Below, in pieces: positions 18,501-30,500 of a stretch of 64,000 nt of DNA. Each line of letters opens with the position of its first letter. The stretch's first letter is position 1. The translations under genes and the position numbers were made by a program. The DNA comes from Verrucomicrobiota bacterium. Lineage in GTDB: Bacteria > Verrucomicrobiota > Kiritimatiellia > SS1-B-03-39 > UBA6053. The notes below the pieces were generated by a model. It was given only the letters and a program-made list of their open reading frames with translations, did not search any database and was not told the DNA's origin. The stretch spans positions 1 to 64,000 of the forward strand of contig JAFIGD010000024.1 of NCBI GenBank assembly GCA_020831625.1, written 5' to 3'.

Positions 18501-21500
18501 GAGGCTGACGTTTCCACCGGCTTCGGCGACCGAGAAGAGGAAGTCGGCGCCCTGCATCGCCACAAACCGCGCGGCGCCGCCGATATCGCTTGCAACCACC
18601 CGGGTGCCCAGCGGCGCGCCGAAGGAATTGTCGCCCAGCCCGGTGCTGCTCCAGAGCTGTGTGCCCTCGGCGGTGGTCACCGTGAAGAGCAAACGGTTGT
18701 CCAGCACGCCCAGCAGCGCGTAATCCAGAGCGGTGAGGCCGGAGAGAGCGTTGACGCGGAGCGGCTCGGCGCCGTAGTCCTGGCCTTCGCCGGGCACCGC
18801 GCGCCACAGGGTCAGCGTGTTGCCGTCCTGCACCATGTAGAAGAGCGCGCCGTTCACGGCAACCACACTGCCGGCCTCCTGAGCGCCGGTGTTGATGTCT
18901 TCCAGTGCCACAACGTCTTCGGCGACACCGCGGGTGCTGTGCCAGACGCCGTCGAGAAGGAAGACCACCCGGTCGCCGGCGGCGAAGAGATCCGTGACCT
19001 CGTTCCCGGAGGTGTCCTCAATCAAAATCACCTCTTCCGCGGTGGCGGCGTGGAGTTTGCCGCCGGCGACGAAGATGATGCGGTCGTTCAGCGCCGCCCA
19101 GTCCGTGACAACGCCCTGAATATCACCGTCCGTCAGCGGGCGGGCGAACTGACCGTCAACAACCCACACCACATTTTCGGTCTCGCCGCCGCGGGTGAAG
19201 AAGAAGAGGTTACCGGCCCCGCCGATCAGGCGGATCATGGATTCGATCTCGTCCGTCAGCTCATTCCGGAGATTCACCACCTGGAGAATGTTGTTGCCGT
19301 CGCGGTAGCGGACCGGCTCGTAGGTCACCCCGTCGGAACGGGTGGTGTCCAGACCGTTGGAGCGGGTGAGCACATCGTCGCGGATAAAGTAGATGTAATC
19401 TCCGGCGGACCCGAGTTCAACGGGCACATCCTCTGTATCGACCGTTCTGCCGGTCACCAGACGGATACCGTCGGTGGGGCCGTCCACGCGCAGGAAGTAG
19501 GTTCCGGCTTTCACCTGGCTGAGATCAATCACCGGCTGATTGGACTGCAACAGGCGGCCGTCCTGTGTGAAGAGCGATCCGGTGACCGCATCCGCGGATC
19601 CGGTGACCACTTCGAGGCGGGTGCCGTTCTGAACGTGGGCATGGGCGATGGTGGCGGACTCCACATCCGGGTCCAGCAACTGGAGCAGGAAGGTGACGCG
19701 GGTGATGCCCTCCGCGAGATAGCGGCGGATCAGCTCGGTGACATCGACCAGAACCTCGTTGGCGTTTTCGGCGGTGTTCAGAACCAGGGTGGCGTACTCG
19801 TGCCAATCGGCGCCTGCGGGAATATCGTCAGCGGTGACCACCCCGTCTCCGGCGCCGTTCACGAGCCAGACTTTCAGAGCGGGCACCACCGAGTCCACGG
19901 AGTCGATCAGCGGACGGGCGCGCAGCGCGTTGCCGTTCTGCGTGCGCCAGAGGACGGCGTTGTCTTCGCCGTCGGCGGTGACAAAGAAGAGCCCGCCATT
20001 GAAGGCCGTCATCAGAGTCGCGTCCTGAATCAAAACGCTCTGGGTGGCGCTGACGTCACGGAGCACTTCGGTCTCGTTCTGCAGATCCGAGGTCCAGAGG
20101 GTGTCGCCGCGGCGGATGGTGCCGAAGATGAAATAGAGGCGGTCGCCGACAACGGTCAGCTGGCGGATATCCCCATTGCCCAAAAGGGTTCGGCTGTCGG
20201 GGACGGGGGGCGCGCCCGTCAAGTCCACCATCTTGAGGCGGGCGCCCTCAACATTCCGGTAGGCATAGACCAGGTTTCCGTCCAGAAGCGTCAGGGAATG
20301 CATCACCGCGCCGCCGCTGGTGCCCGGATCGACCACTTCCAGAGTGGAGCCGGACAGGCGCAGCAGACGGTTACTCGCACCGCCCTGCTCAATAAGGTAC
20401 AGTCCCGCGGACGTGCTGAGCATTTCCTTGACCCGGCGGTTCGTGTCAAAGGTTTGCACCAGCTCCGCTGTATTTCCGCCGACACGCCAGAGCGTCTGAA
20501 CATTGTCGATTACATCTGCTTCGACCACATACAGACCGCCGGCGCGGGCCTGAACATTCACCAGGTTGATCCAGGGCTGCACGCGGGCGGCGCTGGCTTC
20601 GGTGACGGTCCCGTCGGCGGCGATGGTCAGCGCGCGGATCTGTCCGCTGCCGGACACCATTGCGACCCGGCTGGCATCAAGAGCGTCAAAGGAAAGGAAC
20701 GCGCCCAGATCGAGACTGCCGCCGTCGCCGGTGGTGATGTAGCGGTTCAGCCGTCCGGTGTCGGCGCGTACGAAGAAGATCGCGTCGCCGACCACCTGAT
20801 ACGCGGTGTTGATGCGGATATCGACATCCCGTTTCACGGAACTTGTGATATTCGTCACGCGGTAGAGTTCGCGGTAGCTGGAGGATCCGGTCACGTCCGT
20901 GAGGTAGTACAGGGAGCCGCCGATTGTGAAGAGCGCGGTGGGATTGAGCGTCACCCCTTCCGGATTGGGCAGGGAGGGCACCGCTTCGGCCTGAACAGCG
21001 GCGGGATTGATGATGCCGGCACCGACGTTGCCGACGGGGACGTCGGGCAGTTCCGCACTTTCAATAATGCCTGCATAGGCTCCCGAATTGAGATGGCTGA
21101 TCACATTTGCGGCGGTGGTGACACCAAAAATAATATTGAGGGTGATCGTGCGGCTGGTGGTGTTCACAACCAGGCTCATCGTGCCGCCGGATTCCACGTC
21201 GCTGTAAATGATTCGGTATCCTTCGTATATGCCGGAAGTTTCGATGATCACCGTGCTGTCGGCCGCCGGCGAAGTCAGAGTCACCGAACTGTTCTCCGCT
21301 TCAACCCTGTCGATGAATTCGCCCGTCACGGTCAGGATCGGCTCGTCACTGCCGCCGCTGAACGTGGCGGAAAGACCGGCGCTGTCCCCGGTGAACAGCG
21401 CATTCAAGGCGTCCACATCCGTCGATCCGTCGGCAAGGGTGATGGTGTACACGTTTCCGTCGAGGGAGACCGAAGCGGTCTCACCGACCTGAACGATGAC

Positions 21501-24500
21501 CCGGCGGTCGTTAAAGGTGTCCCCGCCGGCGGTATTCGAGGCCGTCAGGGTCAAGGTCTCACCGTCATCCAGCCTGATACTGGCGCTGGCGGGATTCGGG
21601 TTGGTGCCGTCGGTGAACTTTACCGCTTCACCGATTCTCAAAATGGAGCCCCCGAAGGTGGCGGTGAAGGGTTCCGCGTTGATCGCGTTAAGCAGTTGGG
21701 TGATTTCCTCTGTGCCGAACGCATAGCGAACGATCAGGATTTTATCACCTTCCAGCCAGGTGACACTCCGTCCGGAAGTCAGGTCCGCCGTGAAGAAAAC
21801 CTGGACACCATTGAATGCGGTTCCGGCGGTGTCTGCGGTGATGGTGAACTCCTCATCGTCCAGCATGATGGAGCCGGTGGCGGCAACGGCAGGGGCGAAA
21901 GGTGTGGAAACTGTATATTCGGCCTCGTCGGTGGTGGCAAAGCTTGTGCTCTCGGTGCCGCTGGTGATGGCAACATCGTCTATGGACAGCTCGGCGACAA
22001 GCGCGGTGAGCAGGTCGCCGGCTTCCGAACTGCCGTCATCGAGCAATGTGATTTTTAATGTACCGCTGTTCAGCTCAACCTCAACCGTCTCGTCGTCGTC
22101 CAAAGAACTGACAAACTCAAGAACAGCTTCGGTCACAGGGATGGTTCCGGAGTGCGTGAGCGTAAAGGTCACAGAGCCCACCGTAAGGGTCGCGACCGAA
22201 TCCACCTGATTCTCTCCGCCGCCCAGGGTAATCGTCGGGAATTCGATCACATCACCGGCCCCGGCGTCACCGATCAATTCGGCATTTAACGCTTCGAGAG
22301 CATTCAGTGCGTTGAGCACGTGTCCCAGCGTCGCCCTGTCGTCTCCTGTCACGCCGCTGAGCACATACACGGTGATCCGTTTTTCAACGCTGTCAAAATG
22401 GACCGCGGCGCGATTGCTCGACAGATCCACATCGGGCTGAGAACCGGAGACGCCGACGACCAGAACCGTGAAATCATTCAGGCTTTCGGCGCTCTTGCCC
22501 GTCCCCGGTGTCAGGCGGATCACGCCCTCCCCGTTAATTTCAACAACAACTTCGGCATCCACCCGGTCGATGCCGCCCTCGAAGGTGTCTGAAACCGCGA
22601 GAATCGACTCCGGCAGGCGGATGATCGTATTCTCATCCGCGCCGGTTCTCCGCGTGACCGTCAAATTCGTTCCGCTCCAGTCAATCTCTGTGATTTGTTT
22701 GATCGTGGTGACTCCGCTGTGAACGAAGACTTCAATCCGGTTTCCGGTGAGCGTGAACGAGGGGAGGGCTCCATTCAGATCGGTGTGGACCAGCACCACT
22801 TGACGGGGATTCGATCCGGTCTTGCTGATATCAAGCCCCTCGTTGCCTCCGAACGTGATCGTCCGGATTCCGTCAGACCCGCCGGGGCCGGTGAGCGAAA
22901 CCGCCGTATACAGAGCCAAATTCGTGGAAGAGACCGGGACAAATTCCGCCGTGAAGGGCAAACTTTCAGATGCGTTGATAGCGCGCACCACATCATAGAG
23001 GTGACTGAAGCCGGGGGCGTAGGTGATCGTCAGCTCGGATTTGTCGCTGTCCCAGCCCACCGATGCGGCGATACCGTCGCCAATAAAGCGGTTGTTGGCC
23101 TGATTCGCGTCTTCGACAAGGACAATCACAAGCGAGGAGAAATTGAATGTGTCGAGTTGCGTCAGCAGAATTGAATCATTACTGCCCGGCAGAGAGATTT
23201 CCTGCGTCGCGGGAGCCCCCGGATTCCCGCCGCTGAGAATGCCCTCATCCGCCAACAGCTTGCCATCGCCGGTTTCTCCCAGCAGGGAAACCTGCCATTC
23301 CGCAACGGAGGCGAAATAAAGCACAACATCGTCGGCGGTGTTCCCCTCTGCCGCGTTTTTCGGCGCGACAAACACCCGCAGACGATTGCCGGATTCGTCA
23401 TGCCGGATCTCGGTCTCTCCCGCATCCAGATACAGAATTTCAACTATCTGGTCGTAGGTCATGCCTTCACGGCGGAACACCAGTCCGTTGTTTTCACCCG
23501 GCGGATCCAGAGTGACACTGTCAATGATCCCGCTGAAGAAGTAGATGCGCGGAAGCCCGGCATTCGGCGTGGCGATCAGCGCGAGAACCTCATTCCCGTC
23601 TATTTCGACCACATTCAGGCTGTGAGGATTGCTGCCTTCGGAGGGGTTGAAGTTCTGAGCGAACTCGACGGTGCTCCCGTCGGTCCGCCACAGTTCGCGG
23701 CCGAAGTCCGGGTGCAGGGCGGTGAAGTAAACATAGCCGTTGTATTCGGTGAATTCGCGGGGGGCGGCATTGTCGGAATTCAGCGCGGGATGGGTAAGTT
23801 GGGCCGCGCTCAGGGTGGTTCCCGAACGTGTCAGGATCCAGGGCTGCCGCCGGCTGTCTGAATTGCGGGCGCTGAAGTAGGCCCGGAACGTTTCGCCACT
23901 TTCAGCGGACACCACGGTGATATGATCAATCAACGTCACTGTGCCCACATTGACGGCACTCACGCTGTTGTCTGTGGTGTCAACCACGGAGAGCGCGTTC
24001 CGGTTCGCGCCGTGCACCACCGCGAAGTGGGTGTCGGAAAGCGCGGTCAGCTCCACAGGTGTCGAGAGCGAGGTGCTGACGGCGGTAACGGTCTGCGAGT
24101 CGATGTTGACCTCCAACACCCGGCGGACATTCAGAGAATCGGTGGCGATCAGATAGATCCTGCCGTTCATCAGCAGGATATCCTGGAGCGAGACCATTTC
24201 ACGGCTGCTGTCGCTCTGAAGCGTGAGGATGCGGCCGTCAACGTTGGGCGGGGTGCCGTACAAACCGGCGATGTGCAGACGGTTGAGGCTGTTGACCCGG
24301 GCCTGATAGAAGACGTAATCACCGACAACCCGGACGTTCACGCCGCTGTCCATGGGTGTCGAACGGGTAACCGCCAAGAGGCCGGCTTCATCCAGCAGCC
24401 AGAGAGCCGTTGCGCTCATCGCGTAGAAGCTTGCTCCATTGAAGATGAGCTGGTTCACCCCCCGGGCGGCGGTGATTTCCTGGACATCCCCCGCCCCGGA

Positions 24501-27500
24501 ACGATAGAAAAGCCGCTCATCCGTGATGAAGTACAGGGTAGTGGCGTTGGCCGCCAACGCGTTCGGAGCCACCATCATATTTTCGCGCACCAGTCGAAGC
24601 GCGGTGCGGGCAGCATTTACTTCAAGCAGCGCCCACCGGGTGCCGGTGGCGTTGGCGGTGACCAGGAAGACCCGGTTCCCCTGGGTGATGAGGTCCACGG
24701 GGCGCTGGGCCAGGACCGCGATTTCCCGGGTTCCGAAGGGCGAACCGTCACTGATCCACAGGGAATAACTTCCGTCGGCATTCTGGTTGGTGAAGAAAAG
24801 ACTGCCGTCGGTGGCGGCCATCAGGTTGATGCTGGAGGGCAGCTCCAACTCCCCGGCGCTCAATCCCGCCAGACGGAGGGTGACCTGGCGAAGGGTTTCG
24901 GGATCATCGATTTCACTCAGATACGCGGCCAGATCAAATTCGAGCACTGCGATTTGGTTGGTGTCGGTCAGGGTGAGGCCGTTGCCGGACATGCGGACAG
25001 CGGTCGGGGTGCCGGCATCACCGGGAGTCACCACACCGGACAGTCCGAGGACCACGGTTTCGGTTTCCACCCCGGCAATCGGATTGAGGCGGATCATGTC
25101 GCCGAGCTGGCCGTCACCGAGGGTGGTGAAGCGGTACCACTTCGAACTTTCCCCGGGGAGAAGCGTGTAGCGGGAACTGTCGAGAATTCCGTCGCCGGTC
25201 AGATCCACATCATAGAACACATCCGGGCGGCCAATACCGGTATCCACGAGGAAACTTCCGGCTCCGGCGAAGGAGCGGTTGGTGAGAATATCGAAGCCGC
25301 GGTCGGGCATCCGTTCGATAGAGCGGTTGCCGTAAATCAGGTAGATCCGTCCCGCCCGGACCCGCACGCCGCCCAGGGAGCTGTTGGAGCGCGGAGCGCC
25401 GATCAACAGATCGCTGATGCCGTTGGCGTTGATGTCCATGCCGGGAGTGTTGGGGAGCACGCCCAGTCGGTCGGTTTCGTTCTGCCCTTCCAGAATAATG
25501 TGCGCGTCCCGCAGCCGGAGCGTCGGGGTGGTGGCGTTCATGATCGAGAAGAACATGTACACGGCCCCGCGGTTGCCGAACGAGAGCAACTGGGATTCCA
25601 GGTATGTGTCGGTCAGAGCGCTGACACGCCGGAACTGCGTGCGGCCAATCACCAGATCCATCATGCCGTCGCCGTTGAAGTCGCCGGCCGTGACATAAAA
25701 TTCTCCGAAGGTGGAGGTGGAGCCGAATTCACCCAGGGTGGCCTGGCTGAACCGCAGGTGGGCCGCGAGGTTCGCCTGAACCGGACCGGAAACCGGCGTG
25801 CGCCAGTCGGTGTTGCCCAGGAACACCAGCACCGCGCCGTTGGCCGATCCGCCGTCTTCACGGTAGCGTGTGAGCGCGAAATCGGCGGCGCCGTCCCCGT
25901 TGAGATCACCCAGGGGCTGCAGAGCGCCGCCAATGGATGTGCCGGTGGCGCGCCAAATCGATTCGGAGAAGAGGCGGGCTTCGGATTCGGCGTAGAGGCT
26001 GAATTCAAACTGGTCACGGAATCCGGCGAGCAGGACGTCCCGGCGAATTTCGTCGAGCACGTCGTTGGCGGTCACCTGGGCGTTGCGAATCGAAATCGTC
26101 AGCACATTTCCGCTCCAGGAGGTCTGGACGTTCTCATCCTGACTGTTCCCCGCATACACCATCAGAATGCGCACGCCGTTGGCGGAGCCTCCGGCATTCC
26201 GGGCGCGGAAGGCGATGTTGTTGTTCGATCCGTCCAGAGCCAGGAACGCCGCGGCGCGGCTGTCCGCCGATCCGCCGCCGGTGCTGACTTCCGCGATCAC
26301 ATCGCCGGATGTCAGGCCGTTCTCAGAGGAAAGAATGGCTCCGAGTCCGCTGTTTCCGGGGAGGAAGCGTCCGGGAAGAATGAAGGCCTGGCCCACGGCG
26401 GGGTTCGCGGTCTCACCCTCAAAGGCCCGGACCACAAATCCGAGATCGTCCAGTCCGTCGCCGTTGACATCGCCCACAACCGAGGCCCGCATGGCCGCGC
26501 CGTCTTTCGGAGCAAACGAGAATTCCAGGCTCCAGGATTCGAGGATGCCGGCCAGTGTGCCGTTATGATCGGTAATGCGGAGCGTCCAGGCGCCGTTGGG
26601 GTCCGACCCGTCAAAGACCGAGAGGGTGCCTCGGGGCTGAACCGAGGTTGAATACGGCGTGTTGGCGGCACCAATCGTCAGGAAGGCCTCGTCATCAAAC
26701 GTCATGGCCCGGAGCAGACCGCCGGCGGCGGAGCCGGACAGATCGCCCTGCGCAAAGAGAACCACTTCGGTTTCCTGATCCGGTCCGATCAGCACCATGG
26801 AGACGCCGGACAGATCCAGACCGCGGGCGTTTCCTTCCTCCGCCCGGATGCGGATGCTGACGTTGACATCGGTCAATCCGGTCGGAAGATCCTCGACCAC
26901 CAGTTGTGTACGTGTGGGCGTCGTGGCGATATCCAGCGACCAGCCGCTGAGTTCGCCCGGGAACGTGCCGCTGAGATCGGTGATCCGCAGCGTCCAGACG
27001 CCGTTCGGATTCAACCCGTCAAAGTTGCCCATGTCGGCGAGCACGTGCAGGGCCGCGCCGGAAATTTTGGAGAAACTCTGGCCGCTCCAGTCATCGCGGT
27101 TGGGCAGCTCCACAATCGTGCCGTCGGGCGCTTCGAGTTCCACACGGAGTTGATCTGCGGGGACGGCTGCGGGAATATTCACATTGAAGACAACATCGGT
27201 GATTTCGCCCTCAAGACCCTCAACCTCAATGGTGGACTCCAGGGGGGCGTCGGTGCGCAGAATCAACTGCCAGTTCACCACCGTGGGAATGCCCCCGTTG
27301 TTGCCGCGGTCGGTGACTTCGAGTTTCCATTCGCCCATCGCCTCGGTTAGCAAAAGACTGTTGAGATTGCCTTCGGCTCTGAACGCGCCGGTGAAGGCGC
27401 CGCCGCCGTCCCGGATCGATGGAGCGAATTGATCCAGAACAAAACGGGTGCCGAACATCACCTGACCGCTGGACTCCAGTCCGGAGAACAACAGCACCCG

Positions 27501-30500
27501 GTCATCATTGGGAGACACCAGTTCCAGTGTCAAATCCTGCAATTGACCGGTGGTCAGAGAATCAATCACCACCTCGACAGCGGTAATGTCTCCGGGAAGG
27601 TCGCTGACCTCCAGCGGGACAACGCCATCGGAGAACGGTTCACTCTGGGGAAGGAAGGCCAAAGACCAGTCATTCAGATATCCCTGGTCTCCCCAGGCCC
27701 GGTCTTCGATCTGAAGGATCCAGGTGCCGTCCAGCTTCGCCCCAATCAATGCACCGGCATCGATTTCATATGTCTTCACAATATTCTTCGTGTTTCCGCC
27801 CTCACGATTGTGAAGGATATGCGAACGGCCGTCCGGAGAGATCAGGGTGACCACCAAATCGCCGATCCAGGTGTGTTGAATATTCACATTCACGGCAATT
27901 TCAGAGACCAGGGGGAACGCGTCGTCCGGCGCGGTCACGTCAATCTTGGATTGAATGGTGGTGAAATCGCCAATGAAGTTATTCTCAACGTCTTCCGGGT
28001 CGGCGGTAAACACGGTGTTGGAGGGAATCTGTTCATACCAGAAGGTTCCCGGCCGCATCCAGTACAGTTCCGCAGTGGCGGATCCAAAGTCTTCAAAGTA
28101 TTCCATTTTCACCGGAACAATGTCGCCGGCATTCAGAGACACCGTGTGGATGTATGAAGTCGCCCCTTGAACGAACCAGGCGTCGATCACGGGTGTGCTC
28201 ATATCCCCGATAAACAAACGGACGCCGTCGTCACTGATCACCATGAAACTGTATGTGCCGCTTTGCGGAACCTGCAGGTATCCTTCCCAGCGGACCGAGA
28301 ATTCATCAACATTCCAGCCGGGGAACGGGCCGTCAAATCCCCAGTTGAAGTTGATATTGGGATCGATGCGGACATGATCCGCCTGGCTATTGCTGCCGAG
28401 GTCTGTTCCACTGAAATAATAGCCGATGAATCCGGAATCCAGAACGGGGCGGCGGAACTCGGAGGTCCAATCCTCACTCACGTTGCTGGTGGCGTCGGGA
28501 ATCGTGTTCTGGCTGGTGCTCGAGAAGAACTGACGGTCAAGGAAGCCGAGAAGCACATCATTCACCAGGGTGTTGCGGGTCGGGAAGGGAAGATCCAGCA
28601 CGCCGCTTTCCACGGTCTCGGAGAACAGCTTCAGGTCCACCAGCGCCGAGGCGCTGCTGATGGGGGCGGCCCCGCCGTGGTTGGCGATCACATCCCCGGC
28701 GAAAATATAGCCGTAACTGTTCTGCGCGTTCGGCAGAGGAGACACCACCACCAGATCGTCGTGGTAGGTTTCGGTCATCATCCGGTAGGTGCCGCTCCAC
28801 CGCGCGGCCATCACCTGAACATCCAGAGCGCCGTTTCCGGTGTTCAGCTCGTCGGCGTCCAGAACGATGACCCGGTAAGCGCCCTCATTGAGGGAGTCAA
28901 AGGTCACCAGACGGGGCAGGACCTGACCGCCGAAGATGATGGTGATCACCAGACTGTTGCTGTCGGCGTCGTGACGATAGAAGACGAGGTCCGTGAGTCC
29001 GTCGGCATTGAAGTCGCCCATGCGCTCGGCCGGACGGCCCAGGCTGGCGAGGTGGAAGAGATGGTCGGCAAAAACAGAGGCCTGCTGCAGACCGATGGTA
29101 TCAACCGGTCCATTGAAGAAGAAGGCGTATTCCGGCCCGGAAAGGAGGAGGTCCGCGTGACCGTCTCCGTCAAAATCACCCAGCTGCTGGGCACGGGAGA
29201 GATTCATGTCCGCGAGATCCCCCTCGAAGGCGATGGCGTCATTGAGGTCGATACCGGTTACCGAATCACCGATGTCAATGCCGGTTCCGGCGGTGGAGTC
29301 GTTCTGGGAGAAATCGGGGAAGGCCAGCGGGAAGCGGAAAGGCCGCGCCAGCGGCGGATCCAGGAAGGAGAGATCCTCCGGCTCGGGCGCGGTGGCGTAT
29401 TCGGTGCCGTCAAAGAAGTGCAGGCGGGTCCCGAGCAGTTCGGCCAGCACGAGGGTGGATCCCGCATCGGAAGCGAACGCGGCGAACTTGTACTGCGTGG
29501 GCTGCACACCGGAGGTGGTGCGGTATCCGGGGTTATCCACTTCAAACTGGACGGTCGGACGGGCGAACTGATCCTCTTCGGATCCGTTGAACAGCCAGCC
29601 CAGGTTCACCGAGTTCTGAATGCGGAGGTCACTGCTGAGATACAGCTGCACCACGTTCCGGTAGGTGGCTTCAGAATTCAGTCCGGTAATGTTCAAACCG
29701 TTACGGAGGAATTCCGACGCGCCGGTCAGGGTGTCGCCGCGGACTTCAGTCACCCGGGCAAGATCGGGGGCTCCGTCGCCGTCAACATCGCCAACGATCA
29801 CCCAGAGGCCGCCGGTGTTTTCGGTCAGAACATTCCAGTCGCCGCTGTACGTCACCAGAGAGCTGGATTGAACGCCGCTGACCGCGAAGTCCGCGAAGCC
29901 GTTTCCGGAAATGTCGCCGGGAGCCACGACCTGGTGGCCGCGGATGGTGCCGTCAATCAGAGTGAACCGCTCGGCGGTGTCCTCGTACCAGGCGAACGCG
30001 CCGTGATCGGCGGTTACCACCACCACGGTTCCGTTGACATGGGTGTTGACGGCCCGGCCGATGCCGGCGGCGGCGGTGACCTTGCTGTCGGCGGTCCGGC
30101 TGGCGGACGCGGTGTCCAGACTGTTGAAACTCTCCAGCTCAACATTGCGGATGTACCAGCCTTCAAAGTTATTGGCCTCGTTGTCGACACTGTCAAAGAA
30201 GAAGCGCAGTTCCACGTCACCGGCAAAATCACCGGAAAGCTCAATGGCCACCTGCTGCCAGTCGTCCGATGTCGTCTCACTGAGAATCAGGACCCCGGGA
30301 ACCGGCGTGCTGCTGGCCAAAAGCTGCCACTCGGAGGCGCCGTCTTTCAGGATTTCAACGCGGGCGATATCCACGCCGGGGAAATTCTCGGTGCGGAGGA
30401 AGCTTTCAAAGGTCAACAGGGATCCGCCGACGGGGATTGTGATTCCGGAGAATGTCGCGAAACCGGCGACACGCCCGTTGTCGCTGCCAACATACGTGCC

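Noticed and set aside
15645-22058. 2,137-codon plus-strand open frame (and other long plus-strand frames at 153-1898, 5583-7418, 23922-26651, 28167-30614, 38304-41081, 51297-54206)
   Set aside because: They are antiparallel codon-for-codon to the real genes, rich in G, R, H and Q without any domain or repeat logic, and are explained by rarity of TTA, CTA and TCA in the sense frame.
26515-27945. Subtilisin-type protease upstream of the P-domains
   Set aside because: No D-H-S catalytic triad motifs (D-T/S-G, H-G-T, G-T-S-x-S/A) are present; the neighbours are PA14 and FG-GAP repeats.
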